From: Hevea brasiliensis
Taxonomy: Eukaryota; Streptophyta; Magnoliopsida; Malpighiales; Euphorbiaceae
Assembly: GCF_030052815.1 (NCBI RefSeq)
Contig: NW_026614707.1
Coordinates: 206,098-270,097 of the forward strand
Direction of reading: 5' to 3'
Length of the DNA: 64,000 bases
The translations under genes and the position numbers were made by a program. The stretch's first letter is position 1. Each line of letters starts with the position of its first letter. The notes under the pieces are model-generated. The model did no database searches and had not been told where the DNA came from. It saw nothing but the letters and a program-made list of their open reading frames with translations. This document shows, piece by piece, positions 13,901 to 24,186 of this stretch.

Positions 13901-16500
13901 AAAAAAGCTTAACAAAATTTAAAAGGTTTATTTTTTTATTATTCCAATTAAATAAAAATTTAATGAGACATTATTCTTATAATTTGAAAATTAACGCACT
14001 TAAAAAAAATTTAATGAGCCTATATTCTAATAAAATGAAACTTTTTTATTAGCTCAACTTAGATTAAAAATTGGTTGCTGAATTTTTTTTTAATTTAAGA
14101 ATTTAAAAAAATTAAATTGTGAGTGAGATACATAAAATACTTAAGTCTAGTTGTTATATCTGTCATTCGCCTCATATATCTAAATGTTGTAATCGTCATT
14201 AATTAATATTTTTATCCATGGCCCAAAAAAGCAAAAAATTAATTTACCAATATTCTAGTAATTTCAAATTTTTTTATCAACTCAATTAAACAAAAAATTA
14301 ATGAATTCATATTTTAATTCTTAAAAATTAGTTTTTATTAACCAAACAAAATTGAAAAATTAGTTGCCCATATTTTTGAATTTTCCTTTGGGTAATAAAA
14401 AAATGTTTAAAGCACACAGAAATTATGAGTTAAATAAATAAAACACATAGGTCTAAAAGTTGCATCTGTTTAACTTTGAACTCAAAAATTGAAACAAAGT
14501 CGAAACTCCTCAACAATTTTATTTTTAATTTAGAGTACTTTAAATGTGGGTATGCTCTTAATTGTCTCTTATGTCTAGCTAAAAAAAAAACCCCTAACAA
14601 AATTTAAAAAGTTTATTTTTTTTCTTATTCCAATTAAATAAAAAATTTAATGAGCCATTATTCTTATAATTTGAAACTTAACCCACATAAAAAAAAAATT
14701 TAATGAGCCTATATTTTAATAAAATGAAACTTTTTTATTAGCTCAATTAAGATTAAAAATTGGTTGCTGAATTTTTTTTTTAATTTAAGAATTTAAAAAA
14801 AATTAAATTGTGAGTGAGGTACATAAAATAACTAAGTCTAGTTGTTATATCCATCATTCGTCTCATACATCTAAATGTTATAATCGTCATTGATTAATAT
14901 TTTTTTCCATGGCCCAGAAGAGCAAAAAATTAATGGGCCAATATTCTAGTAATTTCAAAGTTTTTTATCGAATCAATTGCACAAAAAATTAATGAATTCA
15001 TTTTTTAATTCATAAAAATTAGTTTTTATTAACCTAACAAAATTAAAAAATTAGTTGCCCATATATTTAATATTTCCTTTGGGTAATAAAAGAAGTATTT
15101 AAAAAACACACAAATTGTGAGTTAAATAAGTAAAACACCTAGGTCTAAAGGTTGCATCCGTGTAACATTTAACTCAAAGATTGAAACAAAGCCAAAACTC
15201 CTCAACAATTGTATTTTTAATTTAGAGTACTTTAAATGTGGGTATGCTCTTAATTGTCTCTTATGTCAAGCAAAAAAAAAACTTAATAAATTTTTAAAAT
15301 GTTATTTTTTTATTATTCCAATTAAATGAAAAATTTAATGAGCCATTATTCTCATAATTTGAACCTTAACCCACTTAAAAAAAATTTAATGAGCCTATAT
15401 TCTAATAAAATGAAACTTTTTTATTAGCTCAAGTTAGATTAAAAATTGATTGCTTAATTTTTTTTTAATTTAAGAATTAAAAAAAAATTAAATTGTGAGC
15501 GAGGTGCGTAAAATACCTAAGTCTAGTTGTTATATCCGTCATTCGTCTCATATATCTAAGTATTATAATCGTCATTGATTAATATTTTTTTCCATGGCTC
15601 AAAAAAGCAAAAAAAATTAATTGACCAATACTCTAGTAATTTGAATATTTTTTACAGGTTCAATTAAACAAAAAATTAATGAATTCATAATTTAATTCTT
15701 AAAAATTAGTTTTTATTAACCTAACAAAATTGAAAAATTAGTTGCCCATATTTTTAAGTTTTCCTTTGGATAACAAAAAAATATTGAAAATCAAATAAAT
15801 AAAACACCTAGGCCTAAAAGTTGCATCCATTTAACATTGAACACAAAGACTGAAAAAAAGTCGAAACTCCTCAACAATTTTATTTTTAATTTAGAGTACT
15901 TTAAATGTGAGTATGCTCTTAATTGTCTCTTATGTCTAGCTAAAAAAAAAAAACCTGAACAAAATTTAAAAATGTTATTTTTTTATTATTCCAATTAAAT
16001 AAAAATTTAATGAGACATTGTTCTTATAATTTGAAACTTAAACCACTTAAAAAAAAATTAATGAGCCTATATAATAAAATGAAACTTTTTTATTAGCTCA
16101 ACTTAGATTAAAAATTGGTTGCTGAATTTTTTATTTTAATTTAAGAATTTAAAAAAAAATTAAATTGTGAGCGAGGAACATAAAATACCTAAGTCTAGTT
16201 GTTATATCCTTCATTCGTCCCATATATCTAAATGTTATAATTGTCATTGATTAATATATTTTTCCATAGCCCAAAAAAGCAAAAAAAATTGCTGGACCAA
16301 TACTCTAGTAATTTCAAAATTTTTTTACAAGCTCAATTAAACAAAAAATTAATAAATTCATTTTTTAATTCTTAAAAAATATTTTTTATTAAGCCAACAA
16401 AATTTAAAAATTAGTTGCCCATAACTTTAAATTTTCCTTTGGGTAATAAAAAAATATTTAAAAAATACAAAAATTGTGAGTTAAATAAGTAAAACACCTA
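8000..16500. repeat. Six-monomer higher-order satellite repeat, about 4.05 kb
   Basis: In this part variants recur every sixth monomer: 8364/12413, 9051/13104, 9729/13775 and 10364/14459 pair at shifts of 4046-4095 bp. The unusual tract TCCTTCATTCGTCCC followed by TTAATATATTTTTCC occurs near 8060, 12110 and 16210. The periodicity therefore differs from the five-monomer block to the left, and it breaks inside the monomer at about 16500. Confidence 0.65.
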
Positions 16501-17082
16501 GGTCTAAAAGTTGCATCCGTTTAAAATTGAACTCAAAGACTGAAAAAAAGCTGAAACTCCTCAACAATTTTATTTTTAATTTAGAGTACTTTAAATATGA
16601 GTATGCTCTTAATTGTCTCTTATGTCTAGCTAAAAAAAAAAACCTTAACAAAATTTAAAAAGGTTATTTTTTTGTTATTCCAATTAAATAAAAATTTAAT
16701 GAGACATTATTCTTATAATTTAAAAATTAACCCACTTAAAAAAAAATTTAATGAGCCTATATTCTAATAAAATGAAACTTTTTTATTAGCTCAACTTAGA
16801 TTAAAAATTGGTTGCTGAATTTTTTTTTAATTTAAGAATTTAAAAAAAATTAAATTGTGAGTGAGGCACATAAAATACCTAAGTCTAGTTGTTATATCCA
16901 TCATTAATCTCATATATCTAAATATTATAATCGTCATTGATTAATATTTTTTTCCATGGCCCAAAAAGCAAAAAAAATTAATGGACCAATACGCTAGTAA
17001 TTTCAATGTTTTTTACAGGCTCAATTAAACAAAAATTTAATGAATTCATTTTTTAATTCTTAAAAATTAGTTTCTATTAACC

Positions 17083-17345
17083 GCATTCATTCAACCATTG
17101 CAATTTATAGGGTCTAGGGTGTTTCAAAGTCCTCAACCCTAATCTCTGCAGCAAAATAGTACTAGCAACATTGGCACAACTTCCCCCATCAATGATGACA
17201 CTACAAGCTTTGTCTTGGATAAAACACCTTGTATGGAAAATTGTTTCTCTTTGCAATTCATCACCAATATACTCCTTTACTTGAGTATTTAATGCTCTCA
17301 TAATCACTAGAGCACTTCCTTCAGCAGCATATTCTACCTCTGTAT
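17083..17345 (-). pseudogene. Truncated gypsy protease region of left element
   Basis: Minus-strand reading from about 17345 to 17083 encodes the region just after the gag zinc knuckle and the start of the aspartic protease. The motif IIDGGSCANVAS carries the catalytic Asp in a D-G-G-S context, which I recognise as a plant gypsy variant of the usual D-S/T-G site. The reading stops at LQWLNECG, where the sequence changes abruptly to satellite at 17080-17082. It lies in a different frame from gag because about 76 bp between the knuckle and this segment are missing. The rest of protease, RT, RNase H and integrase are absent. The coding potential is dead; identification as protease is firm by comparison with the longer copy at 26862-28217. 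Confidence 0.88.
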
Positions 17346-18440
17346 TCTCCTCTTGTTAGGGCATTGAGAAGCTATGTGTCCACTGCCCAAACACCTAAAA
17401 CACTTCACATCTCTATTTCGGGTAATAGTTGCAACCTCCTTTCCTTTACTTTCTACAAATTTCTTCTCCACCTTCTTTCCCTTTTCCTCAATTTTCTTAT
17501 ATTTGCTAACAACATTTTCCCTATCCTCCTTCTTCCAGTTAGACTTCCAAGATGAAGAAGTACCTGTATTTCCTCCAAATTTTGACTTGCTTTTAAGTTG
17601 CCTTTCTACCTTCATAGCCATGTGGACCATATCCTCCAACTCAACATAGTGATGTAACTCAACAATATGAGCAATCTCCTTGTTTAGCCCATTCAAGAAT
17701 CTAGCCATGGTGGCTTCTCTATCCTCCTCCACATTTGCTCTAATCATAGCAATTTCCATTTCTTTATGATAATCTTCAACACTTTTAGAACCTTGAGTCA
17801 ATCTTTGTAACCTCTGATGTAGCTCTCTATAGTAATGACTAGGAACAAATCTCTTCCTCATTATAGTTTTCATCTCACCCCAGGTTGCAATTGATTGCTC
17901 ATAATTTCTCCTTCTACTAATCAACACTTGATCCCACCATACCAAAGCATAATCAGTAAATTCTACTGCTGCTAACTTTACTTTCTTCTCCTCTGAATAG
18001 TGATGACAATCAAAGACAGCTTCTACCTTCCTTTCCCATTCTAGATACACATCCGGATCATTTTTCCCTTGGAAAGAAGGGATGCTCATTTTAATACTTT
18101 TGATATTGTCATCTACCCTATTCCTCTCTCTTTCCTCTCTTCTTATCCTCCTATCCCCATTCCTCCTATCTTCAGCTCTTCTCTCATACCTACCCCTCCT
18201 AGGTCTTTCAACCTCAAAATCATAGTTATCAACCTCATCTTCATCAGATTCAACTACGGGAGGTACAAGATCCCTCCTATTTGGCCTTCTCTCATTTTGC
18301 CTACCTCTTTGCTCCAATCTTTCCAACCTATCTATGATTCCATTGCACACAACATTCATTCTTTCAAATTGTTGTCTGAAAGCCTGCATGTAGAATGGAT
18401 TTTCACCTTCCCCCTCACTACCATCACCCCTTCTAGACAT
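17334..18440 (-). pseudogene. gag: Ty3/gypsy gag (capsid-nucleocapsid), longest open copy
   Basis: A 368-codon open frame starts with [16 protein letters not shown]. After a short N-terminus comes a charged Arg/Asp/Glu-rich stretch (about residues 45-115). A retrotransposon gag domain of mostly helical type follows (about 120-290, with tracts such as [12 protein letters not shown] and WWDQVL), then a Lys-rich linker and a CCHC zinc knuckle at residues 347-360 (CFRCLGSGHIASQC). In a functional element this protein packages the RNA into cytoplasmic virus-like particles. Here the frame runs into a 76-bp deletion after the knuckle and ends in a few unrelated residues, so it is uncoupled from protease. 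It is the only copy in the window whose gag runs from start to zinc knuckle without an internal stop. The start is chosen at MSRRG because all intact copies share it. Confidence 0.93.
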
Positions 18441-19178
18441 GTTTTCAGACCTGCAAGAAAATGGTTAGTGTAAAGAAAACACCTCACTCACTCCCTTACG
18501 TGTTTACACTCAACAGGGGACACTCCACTCGTGTTTAACTCAACAAGGCTTTTTCCCTCTTATGAACTCACCACTCTGTGCCTTTTACCTCTCTTGGCTA
18601 TGTCCACAAGTTCTTATCAAACTCAAGTAACTCAAACCAAGACTGTACTCACAAAAAATTTAACACACAATAAAATTCTTGAACGAGACGGATCAAAACG
18701 AGTAATCAAGAAAGCAATAATGTGACTCAAGAAGTCAAGAAAAGAAAAGCTCAAGCATGGAAATGTAATACAATAAGGAATCAAGAAAGAAGACACCAAA
18801 ATAAAAGAGTAATAAGCTGAAAAAGTGACAAACCTAAAGAAGTGATATCAAGCTTAAATATCCAAGTTTGCCACCAACTTATCACAATTACCAGCAGTTC
18901 ACACAATACACCAAGAATTGCATAAATTTAGGATCACCAAGCAAACGAGTGTATTTTGATCTGAAATTGAGTAGGCAAATGCAAACCAATACTGACTAAT
19001 TGCTGCTAGAATTTCAGGCTTTTCTTGACAGGATTACAACGTAAACCAAATTTAATCGTGTCTGCCTCAAAATTTTGGTTCCCCACACAAACGGTTAAAT
19101 TTTGAGCTGAGATTTAATTTGAGAACAGCTCAAATGTGGCACAAACAACCTGTAAATTTTCAGGAATTTCTGGGCTGA

Positions 19179-20013
19179 TGATGAGCACTCCTAGGATGCC
19201 AAGAAACACAACATCTAAATATTGGAACCAAGATCTTTAATCATCCAAACAAGGCAGAATTTCAGATTGAAAACCCAAGTATCAATACACAAATAGTAAC
19301 AAGCTAAAGCATATTGATCATCAAAATAAGACTAGCAAGGGGTTCATGCTGCTAGAATCCAAGTTCTTTCAAGAAACATGGAAGAAACATAGAACTAACT
19401 CAAGCTCCAGCAATGGAGTTCTCTCCCTAATGCTCACACTTAAACTAGAAAAAATGAAGGCTGCCCATACAATCTGAATATTTTGGGTTATATATAGCAT
19501 CGCTAAAACCCTAAAAGTGTGCCAACATGGCTAAAAAGACAAAAATAAAAGGCTCCTCAATCAGATGGGGCGTTTCCATAGGGGGGGGGGGGACCATTTG
19601 GGACCACTTGCTTTATGGCAGCCCTTTATGTAGTGGGGACCATAAGTTGGCAGCAACACTTTAGGTGGTAGCAGCCTTTTTTTAATGTAGTGGGGACCAA
19701 CAAAAGGTATCAGCACATGGCAAATCCAAATAAGCATAAGAAGCTCCTCCAATCCACTTGGCCAATGGTCTTGTGCCAAGTCATGCTGATGTGGCGAAGT
19801 CACGCTGATGTGGCGCCACTTGTCAAGTCTCCCATGCCAACTTGTGTGAGAATGATCCATTTAGATTCCAACAATATGCAAGAAAGTCCAACATGGCAAT
19901 TTTGATCCCCCTTGTGCTCACAATGCTCCAACACCAATGCTTGCAGCTCTCTAGCTCTGGCTCTGGTGATGGGTCCTCTAAATAATGGCATAGGCACTGG
20001 TGCTTCTTCATCA
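19179..20013 (-). mobile_element. Solo LTR, gypsy family 2, target duplication GCTGA
   Basis: An 835-bp segment interrupts the leader. It starts TGATGAGCAC and ends CTTCTTCATCA on the plus strand (TG...CA), and is flanked by GCTGA at 19174-19178 and 20014-20018. Removing it and one duplicate restores the leader seen in other copies. Read on the minus strand it begins with a frame encoding DEEAPVPMPLF then GPITRARARELQ, a gypsy polyprotein tail, so the element is minus-oriented. It contains a 12-G run at 19581-19592. No internal region remains, which fits LTR-LTR recombination after insertion. Confidence 0.92.
19810..20012 (-). pseudogene. Polyprotein C-terminal tail encoded in family 2 LTR
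   Basis: From the second base of the minus-strand LTR, codons read DEEAPVPMPLF, GPITRARARELQ and on to a stop beyond about 60 residues. The GPITRA motif is a recognisable end of plant gypsy polyproteins. In a full element this would be the end of integrase/pol running into the 3' LTR. The upstream pol is absent here, so it is a remnant. The end coordinate is approximate. Confidence 0.65.
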
Positions 20014-20826
20014 GCTGATTTGTAATGTGAACTTAATTTGATCGAGTCTGCCTCAAAATTTTAGTTCCCCACACAAACGGAAGAATTTTAAGCTGAAATT
20101 TAATTTGGGAACCACTGAAATGGGGTATAAGCACCTGGTAAATTTTTAGAAATTTCTGGGTATATTTGCTACGTGAACTTAATTTGATTGATTCTACCGC
20201 AAAATTTTGGTTCCCCGCACAAATGGTTGAATTTTAAGCTGAAATTTAATTTGGCAACTACTGAAGTGGGGTATAAACACCCTGAAAATTTTCAGGAATT
20301 TGTGGGTCTATTTGCTTTGTGAACTTAATTTGATCGGGTCTGCCGCAAAATTTTGGTTCAGTAAGCAAACAATATCAAACAACCCCCAAAATTTACACCC
20401 AACGTCTTAAACACACCCAAATAATGCTGGTAAAGTTTCAGGCCTAATAGGTAAGTCAAACTCAATGACCCAAATAATCTCTCATCCTTGATATCAAAAT
20501 AAATGAAGCAAGACGGATAGCTAGAATAATGGCTTTGGCTTGATTAACCCAAAACCCTAAGACAAACTCAACAAAACAAATTTTTAAACAAACAAGTCAT
20601 ACTAAACCCCAAGAGCCAATTTCGGTCAAGCATACAATGAACAAAAAATGTGAATAACAGAAACATAATAAGAAGCAAAACAAGGTTTAGCAAGAAAGAA
20701 CCAGATGCAAGATGAAGAAGAAGAAACAAATATGGAACTAGAGCCAAACAAAAAATTTGAAAAAGGTAACAAACACGCAAAGAATAAGAAGCAAATAAAG
20801 AATCTACCTTGTTTGGACGTCCCTTT

Positions 20827-20838
20827 GCTCTGATACCA
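20827..20838 (-). promoter_or_regulatory. Primer-binding site, initiator-Met tRNA type
   Basis: The minus strand reads TGGTATCAGAGC, complementary to the 3' end of plant initiator methionine tRNA. It lies four bases inside the LTR end at 20843, the expected place to prime minus-strand DNA synthesis. Confidence 0.93.
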
Positions 20839-20842
20839 AAAC

Positions 20843-21664
20843 TGATGTGAACCTTCAAGTAATTGGTAACTTGAAAACCCACATTCAAGGATTAAAGGAA
20901 CAATATGGAAAGCACCAAATCAAGATGTATGAATTTGATTCTTTGAACCAACACAATCAGATTGCTGTGTAATTCAAAGAAAATATCAAAAATGGGATTC
21001 TTGACCTAATTCATATGGAGAATGAATAAACTAAGAATATTATGCACATTAAACCTTGCAAAATAGAAATCTCAGCAAGTTAATGAGCTTCACAATAACA
21101 AAGGCAACAACCAATTTACTCACTAAAAGAGCAGAAACAATCTTTCATTAATATTCAAAGTGTGTCCTCCACTCTCTCATTACACTTGTATTTATAGTCT
21201 CTTGGCTCCAAAGCTAAAGACAAAAATATCCCTACTTTAATAACAGCTGCAAGGAGCTTTAAGTCCAAACAAAAATTATTCTATCAAAAGTCTAAAAGCT
21301 CCTTACAAAAAGTAAATTTAATACAGCAGCAAATAAGGGCATTTGAGTCCAAAAGAGAGGTGGTTATAACAGCAAGGAATATTCTTTCAAAAAGGTGCCA
21401 GCAGATGCATGTACATGGGTTGGATCTGGTACATGCATGTCCACAGTTTATTCCACATAACCTAATGCTGCACATGACACCTGGTCACTTCCAAGCTTAA
21501 TTTTCACCAAACTTAATCCTTTATAATTTTCTTCATGCCATTCCAGCTTATAATCCTTGCTCTTTAAGATTTCAAAAACTAAATTCTGAAGTGATTTAGC
21601 TCTTGCTCTAGTAATTGGACCTTGGATGAAATCCTTTGGCATGGATGTAGCTTGATTCTCATCC
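20843..21664 (-). mobile_element. 5' LTR of left gypsy element (family 1), about 822 bp
   Basis: On the minus strand this runs from GGATGAGAATCAAG (the expected initial T is a G) to GGTTCACATCA just before the primer site. It matches the LTR at 23100-23920 in inverted orientation and the solo LTR at 28517-29328. No matching 3' LTR exists for this copy because gag-pro is cut at the satellite boundary. The outer flank is LINE sequence. Confidence 0.92.
21448..21663 (-). pseudogene. Polyprotein tail (71 codons) encoded in family 1 LTR
   Basis: Starting at the second LTR base the minus strand reads DENQATSMPKDF, then GPITRARAKSLQ, and ends GYVE-stop. The frame is fully open. The same frame is open in the LTRs at 23100 and 28517. 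By analogy this is the C-terminal end of integrase/pol contained in the 3' LTR. In a 5' LTR, as here, it has no start of its own and is not expected to be translated. Confidence 0.72.
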
Positions 21665-21699
21665 CCCAAAAAATAGGCATAGACACCTGAATAAACAAA

Positions 21700-23045
21700 G
21701 GCTTGACACAGGCCCAAGCGGACTCAGCTAAAATGTCAAACGAAAAGTCATAACTAACTAACAGAATAGGAGTACTCATGAAACCTTGGATGGTCGTTAG
21801 GTATAAAAATCCGGAATCATTAGAACCGCAGGCCCGGCCTGCTGACTCTAAAGATACGAGCTCCAGCTTTGCTTGGATTTCCCAAAGAGGAGTCATCTGT
21901 ATTAAGCTTCAACCACTCTGAACTAGGAGGCTTCCAACTGATCAGTCTTTCCACTATAGGCTTTTTCTCTCCCAAGACATTTAGTTGCTCATTTAGAGAA
22001 TCTGAAAAGATCTCAACCTGCCGAAAAAGAAAATTCATAGGATCATGAAGTAGGTTCCAGCCTTCTTCAAAGAAAGACTTCTTCCTCCACACAAGTACCC
22101 CACTGTTACTGCAAATAATCTTTAAGGTTATAAGCCAAATCCCTACTAAGCTGAGCCTTTAGATTAAAAGCAATCCCATTTAGTGGGTTCAAAGAGAAGA
22201 ACTTCCCATGGCAGTCCCTATCAACAATTTTCTCCGATATCCATTGACTATAAAGCCAATCTCTAATTGCATGACAAGTAGACTCAGCTTCCCTCCCACA
22301 TCTTTCAGACTCCGCTCTATGACGTCTCGCTCTTTTAAAATTGGAAGCGGTCCTTGGCCCCAATCCAAACCAGGTTACACACTCTTTATGGAGTTTGCAA
22401 AGACCAAACAAGCTATTTGCTTTTTTCCCACTCTTGACCTGCGAGATGACTTCACCGAAAAGGATCCATTAGAGGTAGCAGGCCAGTCAATCTCATCCTT
22501 CCCAGATTTTGGAGGATTCACAGTGATAGCTGCAATCTGCAAACAAGAGGAGGAGATAGGTAAGAAATGCTGGAATAATTTCCAGTGCCCCCAGCATCTC
22601 TGCCACAGTGGTTTACCTAGCATCCAAAGAAAGAGACTTAAGACTTTTTTCCATCTCCCCCACCCATTTATATTTATATTTATATTTATCAGTCCAGAAC
22701 TGAACTTTTTTGCCATTTACAGGAAGGCAATTCAGACCTGCTATAACAGTTTCCATGTGATTCTTAATATCTCTCCAAGTAGAAGATTTTCTTTTCACCT
22801 GACAGCTAGTATCTAGAATATTACCACCCTTTAAATGCTTAAATCTCAAAGTTTTCACCCTCTTTTTCTTTTATCATTCATTCTCCAGCAAAGCTTGGCA
22901 AGTAAAGCTCCATTGATATCCTTAGCTTTTCTCAAGCCAAGACCCCCCACACGCTATAGGTTGGCAAATTGGATCCCAATTCACCAAGTGAATTCGCCCT
23001 TTGTTCTCCGAGTCTCCCCACACAAAACCTCTATTTAAATTTAAA
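21700..23045 (-). pseudogene. LINE (non-LTR retrotransposon) RT C-terminus, zinc domain and RNase H remnant
   Basis: Several minus-strand fragments, in different frames but in the right order, match the end of plant LINE polyproteins. At about 23036-22840: GFVWGDSENKGRIHLVNW, then (after a one-base shift) LGLRKAKDINGALLAKLCWR, the RT C-terminal part. At about 22780-22640: STWRDIKNHM and NGKKVQFWTDK. At about 22460: NGSFSVKS. At about 22340-22260: a zinc-binding-like RCGREAESTCHAIRDW. At about 21960-21880: an RNase H start, SEWLKLNTDDSSLGNPSKAGA. Frameshifts and stops separate these pieces, so it is inactive. The 5' part of the LINE is missing, and both ends abut gypsy LTRs. A plant reverse-transcriptase-like host gene is less likely, because such genes are themselves LINE relics and this one is broken. 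Confidence 0.85.
22668..22690. repeat. Short ATTTAT microsatellite
   Basis: About four copies of a TTTATA/ATTTAT hexamer lie inside the LINE remnant, giving an Ile-Asn alternation in one reading frame. It probably expanded after the element died. Confidence 0.7.
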
Positions 23046-23100
23046 GGATCCAGGCAATCAGTTACTATTCCTGGAAATCAGTCACAGATTTAGCTAAAGT

Positions 23101-23316
23101 GATGAGAATCAAGCGACATCCACGCCAAAGGATTTCATCCAAGGTCCAATTACTAGAGCTAGAGCTAAATCACTTCAGAATTTAATTTGTGAAATCATAA
23201 GGAGCAAGGATTATAAGCTGGAATGGCATGAAGAAAATTATAAAGGATTAAATTTGGTGAAAATTAAGCTTGGAAGTGACCAGGTGTCATGTGGAGCATT
23301 AGGTTACATGGAATAA
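23101..23316 (+). pseudogene. Polyprotein tail encoded in plus-strand family 1 LTR
   Basis: The 71-codon frame DENQATSTPKDF, GPITRARAKSLQ ... GYME-stop is open without interruption, as in the other full-length family 1 LTRs. No pol gene leads into it here. Confidence 0.7.
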
Positions 23317-23576
23317 CCTGTGGACATGCATGCACCAGATCCAACCCATGTACATGCATCTGCTGGCACCTTTTTCATGGAATATTCCTTGCTGTTATAA
23401 CCACCTCTCTTTTGGACTTAAATGCCCTTACTTGCTGCTGTATTAAATTTACTTTTTGTAAGGAGTTTTTAGTCTTTTGATAGATTAATTTTTGTTTGGA
23501 CTTAAAGCTCCTTACAGCTGTTACTAAAGTAGGGATATTTTTGTCTTTAGCTTTGAAGCCAAGAGGCTATAAATAC

Positions 23577-23586
23577 AAGTGTAATG
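23577..23586 (+). promoter_or_regulatory. LTR TATA-like box
   Basis: GGCTATAAATACAAG lies about 345 bp upstream of the LTR end, as expected for the U3/R promoter of an LTR element. The same site occurs at 28980-28990 and, on the minus strand, in each array unit; several units (near 37900 to 54450) carry three extra bases (ATTTATTATAG on the plus strand). Confidence 0.6.
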
Positions 23587-23920
23587 AGAGAGTGGAGGAC
23601 ACACTTTGAATATTAATGAAAGATTGTTTCTGCTCCATTAGTGAGTGAATTGGCTGTTGCCTTTGTTCTTGTGAAGCTCATTAACTTGCTGAGATTTCTA
23701 TCTTGCAAGGTTTAATGTGCATAATATTCTTGGTTTATTCATTCTCCATATGAATTAGGTCAAGAATCCCATTTCTGATATTTTCTTTGAATTACACAGT
23801 AATCTGATTGTGCTGGTTCAAAGAATCAAATTCATACATCTTGATTTGGTGCTTTCCATATTGTTCCTTAATTCATGAATGTGGGTTTTCAAGTTACCAA
23901 TTACTTGAAGGTTCATATCA

Positions 23921-24059
23921 TTTGGTATCAGAGCCTCACTCTGCAGGAGTCGGTGGGCCATGTACAAAAGGTTCCCTGACGTTATTCGGGAGAGGTCGGG
24001 GTGAACGAGTCATGACCCAGGTTACTTCACGAGGACGTTCAGTCTAAAGGGGTCGGGAA
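23921..24059 (+). mobile_element. TRIM-like internal region with primer site
   Basis: Immediately after the gypsy LTR comes TTTGGTATCAGAGCC (initiator-Met primer site at 23923-23935). A GC-richer 125-bp segment follows, containing GGTTCCCTGACGTT and ATGACCCAGG. The same segment occurs inverted at 25449-25586 between TRIM LTRs. It has no reading frame of note. It belongs to a miniature LTR element of about 360 bp, not to the gypsy leader. Confidence 0.8.
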
Positions 24060-24170
24060 TGATGCATCCCACATCGGTTCTGCAGGGAGGTCTTGGGTGT
24101 TATATATATGAGTTTGCAAACCTCCCATTGTGAGCTAGTTTTTGAGGCGGAGTTAGGCAGGTTCGCATCA
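24060..24170 (+). mobile_element. TRIM-like short LTR (111 bp)
   Basis: It begins TGATGCATCCCACATCGG and ends GGTTCGCATCA, with TTATATATATG in the middle. The CCCACATCGG start resembles miniature plant LTR elements I know as TRIMs. Copies of exactly 111 bp occur at 25338-25448 (minus), 25623-25733 (plus) and 34316-34426 (minus). Confidence 0.85.
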
Positions 24171-24174
24171 GTTT

Positions 24175-24186
24175 TGGTATCAGAGC
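24175..24186 (+). promoter_or_regulatory. Gypsy primer-binding site after TRIM LTR
   Basis: TGGTATCAGAGC is followed by AAAGGGACGTCC, which is the gypsy family 1 context. The TRIM LTR therefore sits exactly where the gypsy LTR should be. Confidence 0.88.

Larger units (their letters stand above)
1..17082. repeat. AT-rich tandem satellite, about 682-bp monomer, 25 copies
   Basis: A landmark (GTCTAAAAGTTGCATCC and close variants) recurs at about 150, 836, 1526, 2222, 2894, 3583, 4269, 4960, 5649, 6318, 7008, 7678, 8364, 9051, 9729, 10364, 11038, 11725, 12413, 13104, 13775, 14459, 15151, 15820 and 16510. That is a mean spacing of about 682 bp. Most monomers are 684-696 bp; a shorter class (about 669-678) mostly lacks a stretch of about 20 bp just before the landmark, and one is 635 bp. 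Copies run head to tail and are cut by the window start and by retroelement sequence at 17082. The sequence is rich in A and T homopolymers with many stops in all frames, so no coding role is visible. Short ATG-initiated frames of 74-86 codons at 6335, 11054 and 13792 are the same monomer position left open by chance. I do not recognise the satellite family. Confidence 0.97.
19069..20370. repeat. Leader tandem repeat, about 146-bp unit
   Basis: The motif AAAATTTTGGTTCC, followed by CACAAACGG and ending in GTAAATTTTCAG, recurs at about 19069, (solo LTR insertion), 20055, 20201 and 20347. The spacing is about 146 bp. The same three-to-four-copy block is present in every leader copy of this family, for example 36625, 36768, 36915 and 37061 in array unit A. 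It is therefore an ancestral part of the element. Confidence 0.85.
18441..20826 (-). other. Gypsy 5' leader between primer site and gag, interrupted
   Basis: This is the untranslated leader of the left element, lying between the primer-binding site (20827-20838) and gag. Without the inserted solo LTR (19179-20013) it is about 1.55 kb, the same as in the 3.3-kb array units. I find no conserved protein. Open stretches on either strand are short, low-complexity and not preserved between copies. It contains a tandem repeat of about 146 bp. Confidence 0.85.
23100..23920 (+). mobile_element. Gypsy family 1 LTR, plus orientation, about 821 bp
   Basis: It begins TGATGAGAATCAAG and ends GGTTCATATCA, and matches 20843-21664 inverted and 28517-29328. 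It contains the coding tail at its start and a TATA-like box near 23577. What follows is not the usual gypsy leader but the interior of a TRIM-like element, so the LTR end is a recombination point. The five bases before it (TAAAG) have no partner visible. Confidence 0.93.

Noticed and set aside
6335..14052. ATG-initiated frames of 74-86 codons in the satellite (6335, 11054, 13792)
   Set aside because: All three are the same monomer position; other monomers break the frame, and the composition is Lys/Asn/Phe/Leu as expected from AT-rich DNA.
1..17082. Organellar or scaffold-attachment DNA
   Set aside because: High AT content alone would allow it, but the regular 682-bp tandem order is that of a nuclear satellite and no organellar gene is visible.
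18069..18473. Antisense frames opposite gag ([16 protein letters not shown] type), repeated in every unit
   Set aside because: They are shadows of the gag reading frame on the other strand, with low-complexity Pro/Ser/Ile content and no independent conservation.
20827..20838. tRNA gene at TGGTATCAGAGC sites
   Set aside because: Only the 3'-end complement of initiator-Met tRNA is present, next to LTR ends; these are primer-binding sites.
21700..23045. Host gene for an RNase H-like protein
   Set aside because: The fragments are in the order of a LINE polyprotein, separated by frameshifts and flanked by LTRs.
24060..24170. Cassandra-type element (TRIM with 5S RNA promoter)
   Set aside because: The start CCCACATCGG is similar, but I do not see the 5S internal promoter boxes in the 111-bp LTR.
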